64,000 nt of DNA, taken from assembly GCA_946413525.1 (NCBI GenBank), contig CAMKKZ010000009.1, forward strand, positions 1 through 64,000, in the 5' to 3' direction. Positions 26,865 to 34,720 of the stretch are shown piece after piece. A model generated the notes under the pieces. It was not told the DNA's origin. It did no database searches and worked only from the letters and a program-made list of their open reading frames with translations. Positions within the stretch are counted from its first letter, which is position 1, and every line of letters starts with the position of its first letter. The translations under genes were made by a program, and so were the position numbers. Source of the stretch: an uncultured Oribacterium sp. (GTDB lineage: Bacteria > Bacillota > Clostridia > Lachnospirales > Lachnospiraceae).

Positions 26865-27493
26865 CTATTCCAACAGATGATGCAGATTTCGGAACAAACA
26901 ATACAGCCCCATTGCGGCGAGCGGCGGCAAGAGATAAGCGATGATTCTGGACGCGCCAGGCTCGGAGACAAGCAGATTATACAGGGCATGAAAGATCATG
27001 GCCAAAGACAGACCGCCGACTACTGCGGGAAAGGAGAAAACTTCAAGACGCTTTGCGGCGATGAACCAGACAGTGCCAGAACACTGACGATGTGCATCAC
27101 GCCCACTGCCAGACCTCGGATCAGAACATATGTCAGGCTGCCAGCCCCGGAGGTCAGAATATAGCAGCAGTTCTCAAAGGTGGCAAAACCCGCGCCGATG
27201 GCAACAGCCAGCATGGTCAGAGTCCGATCTTCCGGATCAAACATTACCAGGAAGAACAACAGCGGCATCAGCTTCATCAGTTCCTCTACAACGGGAGAGA
27301 GGAAGATCGACATGTCGTTTTCCCCCATGCCGGTGACCAGATTCAGGAAACCGCTAATGTAGGCCGCGATCAGGCACACGCCCATACCAAGCAGGAATAC
27401 GGCCACATAGCGCAGCACCTCGCCCCGGACAAAGAGAAGGGAGATAAGCAGCGGAATGGCGATGCACAGGAGGATGTTTTCCGCGTAGATCAT
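26865..27493 (-). pseudogene. PrsW-family intramembrane protease, frameshifted
   Basis: From MIYAENILL the product shows PrsW features: several hydrophobic helices, the EExxK-type motif SPVVEELMKLMPLLFF, and GAGFATFENCCYI. After AVGVMHIV the frame runs into VLALSGSSPQS and a stop at 27020. Shifting one base there restores CSGTVWFIAAKRLEV, SLAMIFHALYNLL (the conserved H) and a C-terminal helix to a TAG at 26865. So a single indel near 27085 splits an otherwise complete gene. The start overlaps the preceding stop (ATGA). PrsW cleaves anti-sigma factors in Bacillus; that role here is inference. Confidence 0.8.
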
Positions 27494-28266
27494 ACCGCAG
27501 GCACCCCCTTTTTCAGTGCCAGCAGCATCATCGGAAAACAGAGGGTTGACAGAGACAAGGCTGCAACGTAAAATCCGCCGGAGCTCATGTACAGGGTGAT
27601 CATTGTCCACGCATAGGCAGCAAAGGCTTCAGGAACTGCCTGTGAGGATTGCCCGCTGTTCCGAAGCGACTGAAATGCCCGGATCAGCAGGAGCGCGGCC
27701 ACAGAGAATAAAAGAAAGTAGCAGAACAGATCAAGCAGATGCTTAATCGGCTCCGGGACGAAAAAGATCGCTGTCTGCGCGGCAATAAGCACAGGGCAAG
27801 AGCAGCCAAGGAGCCGCCATTCCCATGCCGGGAATACCTCCGCCTGTCTGATCAGCGCAAGCAGAGAAGAAAGAAAGTATCCAAAAGCCGCGCCGGTAAG
27901 GATATCATCCACCCACTCGCCGGACCAGGCGATCCACAGGGCGACATTGGCCGCAGTAAACAAAGCGGCACAGATTATTTCAGGTTTTACGGATGAATGA
28001 TCCAACTGTGTATGAAGTGCCGCTCCCAAAAGCAGGAACATCGCCCACTCACCGATCTCGTTGGCGGCAAAAGGCATCCGTGTTCCCGGACGAAGGATAT
28101 CATAAGCCAGCCAGTACAGACTGCTGAGAAGTACGCAGGCTATGGCAAAGGCAAACAGCACTATGCGTACCTCGCGAATTCCCGCCCCAAGAAGCCGGAG
28201 TGTCCCGTGAAAAACAAAAAGCAGCATGACAGTCTGGATCAGATTAAAAAAGGCTTCCATGGTCAT
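27490..28266 (-). CDS. polytopic membrane protein of the sigma/PrsW cluster
   Basis: A 258-aa protein with about eight hydrophobic helices and short loops (LIQTVMLLFVFHGTLRLLGAG, IVLFAFAIACVLLSSLYWLAY, SSGGFYVAALSLSTLCFPMMLLAL). No catalytic motif is evident. Its ATG overlaps the stop of the preceding anti-sigma-like gene as ATGA and its own stop overlaps the PrsW start the same way, so the proteins are translationally coupled. It may sense or scaffold the membrane complex. Family not recognised. Confidence 0.7.
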   Translation of the reverse strand: MTMEAFFNLIQTVMLLFVFHGTLRLLGAGIREVRIVLFAFAIACVLLSSLYWLAYDILRPGTRMPFAANEIGEWAMFLLLGAALHTQLDHSSVKPEIICAALFTAANVALWIAWSGEWVDDILTGAAFGYFLSSLLALIRQAEVFPAWEWRLLGCSCPVLIAAQTAIFFVPEPIKHLLDLFCYFLLFSVAALLLIRAFQSLRNSGQSSQAVPEAFAAYAWTMITLYMSSGGFYVAALSLSTLCFPMMLLALKKGVPAV

Positions 28267-28589
28267 TTTCGTTCCTGCTCCTTTTGTTTCAGCGCCTTCC
28301 AGTGAATGCACAGCAGTGTAACGCAGACCCCCAGCGAAAAGGCGAGCACGCCTACGACGACATACCCAGTATAAGGCGCGGCAAGAAGCAGGCTGCCGTA
28401 ATGCCGCATATCGGCGTTATATGGCAAGACCGTGAGCCGCGGAAGGCAGAAGCAAACCGCGGCCAGCAAGACGGCACAGGCAAAGGAGGCTATCGCGCTG
28501 GCCTGAAAGCGTTTCCGCGCGCTCCTCTTTTCTTTTACGATTTCCGCGCGCCGCATGATTTCCCGCATCTGCTCATCAGTACTGCGCAT
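28263..28589 (-). CDS. anti-sigma-factor-like membrane protein
   Basis: A 108-aa protein: a charged N-terminus (MRSTDEQMREIMRRAEIVKEKRSARKRF) followed by two membrane helices (SFACAVLLAAVCFCLP; YVVVGVLAFSLGVCVTLLCI). Its start lies 14 bases inside the sigma-factor gene, and its stop overlaps the next start. This position, directly behind an ECF-type sigma factor, is the usual place of the membrane-bound anti-sigma factor; here the N-terminal helix would bind the sigma factor. No zinc-binding HxxxCxxC motif is seen. Assignment rests on context. Confidence 0.6.
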   Translation of the reverse strand: MRSTDEQMREIMRRAEIVKEKRSARKRFQASAIASFACAVLLAAVCFCLPRLTVLPYNADMRHYGSLLLAAPYTGYVVVGVLAFSLGVCVTLLCIHWKALKQKEQERK

Positions 28590-29265
28590 AATCAAATCCC
28601 ATCCTTTCCAGCTTCTCCTTAAGTGCCGCCCGGCCACGCTCGGCCAGATGGTAGGTCTGTCGTTTTGTTTTGCCCATGACCTTCCCGGCTTCCTCGTGGG
28701 ACATTTCCTCAAAGTAAAGCAAAATCAGAATCTGCCGGTAATCCTCCTTGAGCCCGCTTAGGGCTTCGTAAAGCTGCCGGTTCCTTTCCTCCCGGAGTAT
28801 GTTCAGTTCCGGTGGACCAACAGCCTCTCCTGTTCGCCCAAAGGACTCTTCATCTATCAGAGTGGGTTTAGGCCGCCCTGAGTCCTGACACAGCGAACCG
28901 CCCGCTGGGGAAAGCGGCTCATCTGTCAGAGCTGCATTTGACCGCTCTGAGTCCTGACACAGCGAACCGCCCACGGGGTAAATCGCCCTGGCAGCGAAGC
29001 GCTGTTTTCTCAGGCGCATCAACGCCATTTTCTTCCCGATGGAAAAGAGCCATGTCTTAAAGGTGCTCTTCCCGGAATAATTCGCGCCTGCCGCCGCTTC
29101 CGCATAGTCGTCCAGCATCAACTCCTCCGCGTCCTCCATATTGTGGACAAAGCTGTAGAGAAAAAGCATAAGGCTCTCCTTGTGCCGCTCCAGCAGGACG
29201 CGGAAGTCAGCCTCGTTACGCTCCGCAAGGTAGCGGCTGTATATCAAATCATCACTTTCAATCAT
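28576..29265 (-). CDS. ECF-type RNA polymerase sigma factor with in-frame repeat insertion
   Basis: A 229-aa sigma-70 family protein. Region 2 is residues about 10-85 (DFRVLLERHKESLMLFLYSFV, STFKTWLFSIGKKMALMRLRK) and region 4 is at the C-terminus (LYEALSGLKEDYRQILILLYF, MSHEEAGKVMGKTKRQTYHLA). Between them lie two copies of the 69-bp hairpin repeat read in frame, giving (V/A)GGSLCQDS twice; they lengthen the flexible linker by about 45 residues. Start at MIESDD (29265) behind GAGGTGG. Likely self-regulated with the downstream membrane proteins. Confidence 0.88.
   Translation of the reverse strand: MIESDDLIYSRYLAERNEADFRVLLERHKESLMLFLYSFVHNMEDAEELMLDDYAEAAAGANYSGKSTFKTWLFSIGKKMALMRLRKQRFAARAIYPVGGSLCQDSERSNAALTDEPLSPAGGSLCQDSGRPKPTLIDEESFGRTGEAVGPPELNILREERNRQLYEALSGLKEDYRQILILLYFEEMSHEEAGKVMGKTKRQTYHLAERGRAALKEKLERMGFDYAQY
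28849..28988 (-). repeat. 69-bp hairpin repeat, two copies inside the sigma-factor gene
   Basis: Two units in gene orientation, in frame, encoding GGSLCQDSERSNAALTDE and GGSLCQDSGRPKPTLIDE. Both keep the CAGAGTG / CACTCTG-type stem partly. Confidence 0.92.
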
Positions 29266-29349
29266 GGCCACCACCTCGCTTATTTCGTGAGTCAACGGGC
29301 TTCCCCTCATTCTCCGGTATGGCTCAGGAAATCCGGAACCTCTGTTTGC

Positions 29350-30324
29350 CTATGTTGTCTTCGTTGTCAATAATGCAAGAACATATTCTCTTGTTATGTC
29401 AAATCTTTTCGTTATTTTTGCAATAATATCTTCATCGCTCTCTCCATATTCCCTGTATGTTTCTATCGCTCCCGTAATTTTTTCTTTCATATATCTTTTT
29501 TCAAATGATTCACACATATCAACCCCATCCTCCTCCCTTTCAAATTCCAAATCCAGATTAGCGGCTTTCTTTAAAAAGAATGCGGCATCAGGATCGATCT
29601 TCCTGTGGTTGCTTTCATCGATAATCTTATCGGCCTTATCATTCTGATGCTTAATGATTTTCAACACAATTCCAAGATCTGTGTGAAACTTATCAAAGTC
29701 TTGTTCCAACATATCTGCCGCAGATATAAGATTCAGTTTGTAGTCGTTCAGGAACGGAAGGATTCTCGTATCCTGTAAATCCATCATTTCCACAAGGCTT
29801 CTCGGACCGTCCCAGGACTCCGAGCCAACATAAATGACAACAGAAACTATCGGCAGCAGCTTGTCTGTTATTCTAAATCCTGAAAGAAACTCTTCGCTGG
29901 TAAGCTTTATTTTCAGTACGCCATCTTCAGAATAAAGCGCAGCCTCATCTCCGCCTGGTTCATTTTTTCTTTTCTTGAACGACCGCCTTGCCTCTTCCAC
30001 TTGATTGGAATACCCGATCATATCATACAGTGCATTCTTCACAGGCATTGCATAATGGACTTTACCCTGAATCTCTGCTCCTAAAATGATATATATCATC
30101 CTGCCATCTGTCATTGCCTCCCATATCTTCAGCAAATCCCTGTACTTCTGAATTGGCACCCTGGCATTGCTCCCATACGGCAGGGCTATTTGCGATGTGT
30201 CCATTTCCCAAAGCTTTTCTGGCTCAATCACCTTTTCTCCGCCGTAGAGAAGATAGTTGAAGGCATCAGCGAACACATCTCTCTTGCCCAGATACCGCTT
30301 TGCTTCTACATCAAGCATACCCAT
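29350..30324 (-). CDS. Rpn-family recombination-promoting nuclease/putative transposase
   Basis: A 324-aa protein with the start typical of Clostridia Rpn proteins: DVFADAFNYLLYGGEKVI, a core PD-(D/E)XK pattern around MIYIILGAEIQGKVHYAMPVKNALYDM, VVIYVGSESWDGPRSL and a helical C-terminal domain (FDKFHTDLGIVLKIIKHQ). Rpn proteins cut DNA and promote recA-independent recombination. I start at the ATG 30324, which puts 15 residues before the conserved VFADAFNY as in relatives. It is intact, in contrast to the fragment at 3222-3776. Confidence 0.85.
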   Translation of the reverse strand: MGMLDVEAKRYLGKRDVFADAFNYLLYGGEKVIEPEKLWEMDTSQIALPYGSNARVPIQKYRDLLKIWEAMTDGRMIYIILGAEIQGKVHYAMPVKNALYDMIGYSNQVEEARRSFKKRKNEPGGDEAALYSEDGVLKIKLTSEEFLSGFRITDKLLPIVSVVIYVGSESWDGPRSLVEMMDLQDTRILPFLNDYKLNLISAADMLEQDFDKFHTDLGIVLKIIKHQNDKADKIIDESNHRKIDPDAAFFLKKAANLDLEFEREEDGVDMCESFEKRYMKEKITGAIETYREYGESDEDIIAKITKRFDITREYVLALLTTKTT

Positions 30325-31042
30325 ATGTTCTACCACCACCTCATAGAAACAAAATCATTTTAAACCAGATCTCCATGCTATTATACTATTTTTTTGCAAA
30401 CCCGCCACAGAAATATTATACTCTGACACGATAAGCTATACCATGTACACAATAACACGATAACACTGTAGCCCTCTTTTTTAAAAAACAAATCCTCATA
30501 TTAAAAGCAGTTTTGCACTCCCATAAGCAGGGCCATCGAATAGATAAAATTCAGTTTTCCAGGACAGAGCAAATATCTTTATTACCGGAATAGTGTTATC
30601 GATGAGGAGATTTTTTAACATATGAATCATTGACAACACAGTAATTGGCTTATATAAAGGAAAGTGGTCGTCCTTTTGGCGCACCGGGAATGCCATTTAG
30701 GCCAAAAGCAGTAAATTGATGAATGAACAGAAACTTCTCAAAAAACACTTTATATATACTTTAGAAGAGATTTCTTTCCTTGCAAAATTCGGGTTCATCA
30801 TGTATATGTATATGTAAATATAAATGTAAATGTGTATTTATGTATGTGTGAATGTGTGAATGTATATATGTATGTATGTGTAATAGTAAATTTATCTTCT
30901 TAACATATGATTTATTTATATGATTCGCCAGTCAAACGTATCAAAAGAAATAATGTAAGGAATTTATTTTGTGACTGTGAAAACATGCTATTCCTATATT
31001 TTGACTGGTAAATCATATATACAAAACAGAAAGGAATCCCAT
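30325..31042. other. AT-rich intergenic region before the precursor genes
   Basis: About 720 bp with no supportable gene. 30798-30890 is a TATATG/TGTATG simple-sequence tract. Both this strand-diverging position and the AT content suit a promoter region for the small-protein operon, but I find no convincing -35/-10 pair. Confidence 0.5.
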
Positions 31043-31414
31043 ATGCGCAAAAGAAAACTGATTCGTTTTTTTAAGTATGCTGGCATTGCCCTGTTTGCGA
31101 TTGGTGCCGTTGTCACCGGCTGCTCAAACAGGAAGGGAGGCTCTAAGGATACGGGATCAGAATCGGCATCAAACGGGGTTCGTCCTGAAGGCACTTTATC
31201 ATCAGCTGTTCAGTCTGAAAATGCTGATGACGCTGCCCCAACGCTGGTTGAAATTGACTCGGAAAGAGAGGTCGGAAATCCCGGAGAACAGGAACCCAGG
31301 CCGGTTAACAGGGATGTGCCGAGGATTCCCAACGCAGTTTATTACGGCGCGCCTATGTCATCCAGGGTATCAAGGCTGAACCTGAAGAAGCATTATTTCA
31401 AAAGGTCGGTCTGA
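31043..31414 (+). CDS. precursor-like small lipoprotein 1 (conserved YYGAP tail)
   Basis: A 123-aa protein. Residues 1-27 form a lipoprotein-type signal: MRKRKLIRFF, a hydrophobic core and VVTGC. The middle is a polar, Ser/Asn/Glu-rich spacer without structure. The last ~24 residues (YYGAPMSSRVSRLNL...KRSV) closely match the tail of the next protein, while the middles do not. This is the pattern of a leader-spacer-core precursor. A GTG at 30971 in the same frame also has a possible site (AAGGA), but the ATG at 31043 has AAAGGA eight bases away and begins the signal peptide. Probably first gene of an operon with the radical SAM protein. Confidence 0.7.
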   Translation: MRKRKLIRFFKYAGIALFAIGAVVTGCSNRKGGSKDTGSESASNGVRPEGTLSSAVQSENADDAAPTLVEIDSEREVGNPGEQEPRPVNRDVPRIPNAVYYGAPMSSRVSRLNLKKHYFKRSV

Positions 31415-31512
31415 GAAAGCCGGCAGCCCCGTCCAGTCAAGGTCTTAAGCCTCGTTCTGACTATGGACGGTATTTAGTGTAATGTTTTGTTTTTAAAAAA
31501 GGACGGTGCTTT

Positions 31513-31962
31513 ATGAAAATCAGAAAAAACAAGCTCCTCGCCTGCTTTCTTCTGGCGGCGGCAGCATCCTCCGTCATCACGGGATGCATTCAAAAGGCCG
31601 TGAAATCCGGCAACGGCACAGTACAGAGCAAGGCGGAAGATATTCGTACGGATCAGCGTCCTTCCGAGGAAAGCGGTCCTTCACCCACAGCCTCGGGAAC
31701 CGGAACCGCTGATTCCGCTGCCGCGTCTCCTGAAACAGCTCCGACATCAGGAAACAGAACAGCTCAAGCTTCCGTTAACGAAGCAACACAGGCATCGGCT
31801 GGCAATACAGCACAGGAGGAAGAACAGGATATTATAGACATTGACGATCCTTATGAAAGACGGTACGAGGCCTCTGATAATGAACTGGTTGATTACTACG
31901 GCGCCCCGAATTCCACCCGTGTCAGAATGCTGAATCTTTCCAAAAAACGTTTCAGGAGATAA
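31513..31962 (+). CDS. precursor-like small lipoprotein 2 (conserved YYGAP tail)
   Basis: A 149-aa protein with a signal of the lipoprotein type (MKIRKNKLLACFLLAAAASS, lipobox VITGC at Cys26), a Thr/Ala/Ser-rich spacer with TAQASVNEATQASAGNTAQ-type repeats, and a C-terminal YYGAPNSTRVRMLNL...RFRR that matches protein 1 at YYGAP, RV, LNL, K and a basic end. The segment before it (DIIDIDDPYERRYEASDNEL) is acidic. AAGGAC precedes the ATG by nine bases. Located 98 bp after protein 1 and 284 bp before the radical SAM gene. Could instead be a pair of ordinary surface lipoproteins. Confidence 0.72.
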   Translation: MKIRKNKLLACFLLAAAASSVITGCIQKAVKSGNGTVQSKAEDIRTDQRPSEESGPSPTASGTGTADSAAASPETAPTSGNRTAQASVNEATQASAGNTAQEEEQDIIDIDDPYERRYEASDNELVDYYGAPNSTRVRMLNLSKKRFRR

Positions 31963-31984
31963 TCCGAAAAAGTTTTGCTCTGCC

Positions 31985-32228
31985 ACAAGGGAAGGTGGAC
32001 AAAGCCATGCAGCGGAAAAGCTGCATCCACGCCATGGACAGAAGCCATGGACCAGCCGTGTTCACACCATGGGCAAAGCTGCATTCACGCCATGGAAATG
32101 GCTGCATTATGCCATGAACAGGCTGCATTCACGCCATAGAAATGGCTGCATTATGCCATGGACAGACTGTGTTCACGCCATGGAAATGGCTGCATTATGC
32201 TATGGACAGACTGTAATCACGCTGTGAT
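31985..32228. repeat. 22/23-bp tandem repeats before the radical SAM gene
   Basis: Alternating units CTGCATTCACGCCATGGAAATGG and CTGCATTATGCCATGGACAGA fill the spacer up to the GGAGGG ribosome site of the maturase. They contain many ATG-bearing CCATGG blocks but no long frame. Confidence 0.88.
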
Positions 32229-32246
32229 TCGGAGGGTGATGGTAGT

Positions 32247-34259
32247 ATGTATGACGCAGATCTCAGAATTCTGCTTTTTGAAGTGACCCAGCAATGCAAT
32301 GCGGGCTGTGACCATTGCGGCAGCAGGTGTTCAGCCGGGAACAGCAAGCCGGAGGGCAGCCCTGATTTTTGGAAAAACCGTGATTCGAACGAAAGCCATG
32401 ATTTTAGAGGAAACCGCAATCTGAATACGGGCCGTGATTTGGGTGCAAACCACATTCTGAACGGAAGCCATGATTTGAGAAGAAAACGCGAATCAGGCAA
32501 CGGCAATATTACGGAGGACACACTCATCCGGGCTGATGAAATTCTCGATGTGCTCAGGGATGTAAAGGAAAATTTCGGGACGGATGTCATGATCAATATC
32601 ACCGGCGGCGAGCCCCTGATGCGGAAGGATCTCTTTGACATAATGTCCGAAGCTGATTCCATGGGATTCGACTGGGGCCTCGTGACAAACGGGACGCTGA
32701 TCACGGATGACATAATCAGGAAAATGCGGGAAACGCATATGAAGACGATTACCGTCAGCATTGACGGCCTCCGGGAGACCCACGAGAGCCTGCGGAAACT
32801 CCCCGGATCCTTCGACCGCATTTTCGAGGCCATCCGGAAGCTGAAGGAAGCGGATTTCCTGGACCATCTCCAGGTCACCTTTACCGCCAACAAGAGGAAC
32901 GTGTACGAATTTCCCGAACTCTACCATAAGCTGTGCGGATTGGGCATCGATTCGGTCAGGATCTCCTGCATGGACGACATCGGGCGGGCCATGGAACACA
33001 GGGACCTCCTTCTGGGAAAGGATGAGCTCCTCTTCCTCACCTCGTTCATAAACGAGGCGAATGAAGCATGCCGCGCCCATAACATACGCAGAGCGCGGAA
33101 TGCGCAGATTGACCGGGATGCACAGATTTCACAGATTGAGCGGGATGCACAGATTGCGCAGATTGACCGGGATGCACAGATTTCGCGGATTGACCGGGAT
33201 GCACAGATTGCGCAGATTAACTCGAATGCACAGATTTCGCAGATTGATTCGAATGCACAGATTACACAGATTGAGCGGGATTCTTCGGTTCCGGCTGTCC
33301 CCATCCCGATTGTCTGGGGCTGCCCCCATTACCTTGCCGACAAGCTGAAGGGCCGGGAATTCCTCTGCTTCGCGGGTATTTATGCGGCGAGCATCCTGTA
33401 TAATGGGGACATTTTCGTTTGCCCGAACGTTCCCAGATATCCGGAGCTCATCCAGGGAAATATACGAAGGGACGTATTTTCCTCGGTCTGGAAGCGCGGT
33501 TTCCGGATATTCCGGGAAAAGAAGGAGCATGAATACTGCCTGGACTGCAAATACCGCTGTGAATGTCATGAGGACAGCCTTCATACCTGGGACTTCGAGG
33601 AGGACAGGCCAAAATTCTGTTACAAGAGGATTTTTGATGAAGAGAACAATGAATATGCCGCCTACCTGAAAGCAAAGTACGGTTCTTTCGAGCTGATTTC
33701 CGTCCCTGCCGGGGACGGGGTGGCTCCCGACATTTATATAGAGCCCGAGGCTTATGATGAAATCAGCGCGTATTTCCACATTGGGAAAAGGCATCCATCC
33801 TCCATGTACGAGCAGCAGATGGGGCTTATCGGATTCCGGATCGACCAGGATTACGTGATCAAATACGTCTTCCCCTCCTGGACGGAAAGGCTGGCTCCGG
33901 ACCTCCAGTCCTTTACGGAAGAGACAATGGAACAGGCTCGGAAAGAGCTTAACATCGTCCGCAGGAATTTCAGGAAATCCTCGGACCGGGGAGATTATAT
34001 CGGACGCGGCCTCCGCTTCTTTGGCTTCATCCATTCCCATCCCGCTCAGGAAGAACTTGTATACAGCATCGGGGACGAGCTGATCCATCAGAATCTCCGG
34101 GAAAGGCTCGGGGAATACATCGGCATACTGCTGAACCCCTCCTTGGACCTGATCGGCGCGTATTACGGGAACAAGGACAGCGGGACAGAAATCCGCCAGG
34201 GGAACCTGAAGATTATCCGGCTGCTGCCGGAACCCGCCCGTATAGACGCGCCTGATTAA
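32247..34259 (+). CDS. radical SAM / SPASM protein fused to a JAMM (MPN+) peptidase domain
   Basis: A 670-aa cytosolic protein. Cys17-x3-Cys21-x2-Cys24 (CNAGCDHC) binds the SAM [4Fe-4S] cluster, and ITGGEP lies near residue 120. The SPASM region starts at Cys374 (C-x12-G-x4-C) and ends with CLDCKYRCEC and a later Cys, giving two auxiliary clusters as in peptide maturases. The C-terminal domain has Glu522 (YEQQMGLIGF) and H596-S-H598-P with S607 and D610, the JAMM zinc-peptidase set with one extra residue before the Ser. Two repeat insertions occur: three 12-aa units near residues 45-80 and seven 9-aa units (AQISQIDRD type) near 285-345. GGAGGG lies ten bases before the ATG. Confidence 0.85.
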   Translation: MYDADLRILLFEVTQQCNAGCDHCGSRCSAGNSKPEGSPDFWKNRDSNESHDFRGNRNLNTGRDLGANHILNGSHDLRRKRESGNGNITEDTLIRADEILDVLRDVKENFGTDVMINITGGEPLMRKDLFDIMSEADSMGFDWGLVTNGTLITDDIIRKMRETHMKTITVSIDGLRETHESLRKLPGSFDRIFEAIRKLKEADFLDHLQVTFTANKRNVYEFPELYHKLCGLGIDSVRISCMDDIGRAMEHRDLLLGKDELLFLTSFINEANEACRAHNIRRARNAQIDRDAQISQIERDAQIAQIDRDAQISRIDRDAQIAQINSNAQISQIDSNAQITQIERDSSVPAVPIPIVWGCPHYLADKLKGREFLCFAGIYAASILYNGDIFVCPNVPRYPELIQGNIRRDVFSSVWKRGFRIFREKKEHEYCLDCKYRCECHEDSLHTWDFEEDRPKFCYKRIFDEENNEYAAYLKAKYGSFELISVPAGDGVAPDIYIEPEAYDEISAYFHIGKRHPSSMYEQQMGLIGFRIDQDYVIKYVFPSWTERLAPDLQSFTEETMEQARKELNIVRRNFRKSSDRGDYIGRGLRFFGFIHSHPAQEELVYSIGDELIHQNLRERLGEYIGILLNPSLDLIGAYYGNKDSGTEIRQGNLKIIRLLPEPARIDAPD

Positions 34260-34268
34260 TGTGCCCAC

Positions 34269-34447
34269 TTGACGAGCCTCATCAATTCGCCTTGCTGACG
34301 AGCCTCATCAATGCGCCTTGCTGACGCGCTTCATTAATACGCTTTGTTGACGCGATTCATTAATGCGCTTTGTTGACGAGCCTCATCAATGCGCTTTCCT
34401 GACAGGCCTTATTAACATACCCTGTTGACGCTCTTTATTGCGCCTTG
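34269..34447. repeat. 26-bp tandem repeat after the radical SAM gene
   Basis: GACGAGCCTCATCAATGCGCCTTG-type units at 34271, 34297, 34323, 34349, 34375, 34401 and 34427: exact 26-bp spacing with diverged sequence. No spacers between units. Confidence 0.92.
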
Positions 34448-34485
34448 TCAGGACATTCTGAAAATTTAAGACATTCTATAAAATA

Positions 34486-34535
34486 AAAACATAGGACATG
34501 AATGTTACCAGCGGAACATCCATGTCCTATGTTTT
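34486..34535. terminator. bidirectional terminator hairpin
   Basis: AAAACATAGGACATGaATGTT and its complement AACATcCATGTCCTATGTTTT, flanked by A- and T-runs. It separates the radical SAM gene (+) from the antitoxin remnant and flavin reductase (-). Confidence 0.85.
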
Positions 34536-34540
34536 CAAAA

Positions 34541-34720
34541 TCACTTCCAGGCTATTTCGAGCTTTCTTTTTGACTTCACACAATCTGCCAGGTACAGGTT
34601 GATCAGTGTCTGATAGGGAATACCCGTTTCCTGCGATTCGCCTTTAAAATAATCAATCACCGAAGGAGCAAAATTGAATGAAGAGGAAGAGAATGAACCA
34701 AATGGAGCGACCTTTATTTC
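34541..34720 (-). pseudogene. BrnA/CopG-like antitoxin, 5'-truncated
   Basis: About 57 codons reading FNFAPSVIDYFKGESQETGI and PYQTLINLYLADCVKSK, the C-terminal half of ribbon-helix-helix antitoxins of the BrnA/DUF4415 kind (the 'YQTLIN' turn is characteristic). No start codon remains: the frame begins inside the 3' end of the flavin reductase gene. The toxin partner is not present. Confidence 0.6.

Noticed and set aside
27075-27095. Programmed frameshift in PrsW
   Set aside because: No slippery heptamer, internal SD or downstream pseudoknot was seen; an indel is simpler.
33129-34268. Minus-strand frame of 379 codons opposite the radical SAM gene
   Set aside because: Antisense shadow containing the mirror of the 9-aa repeats (NLCIPVNLR type); no start signal or family.
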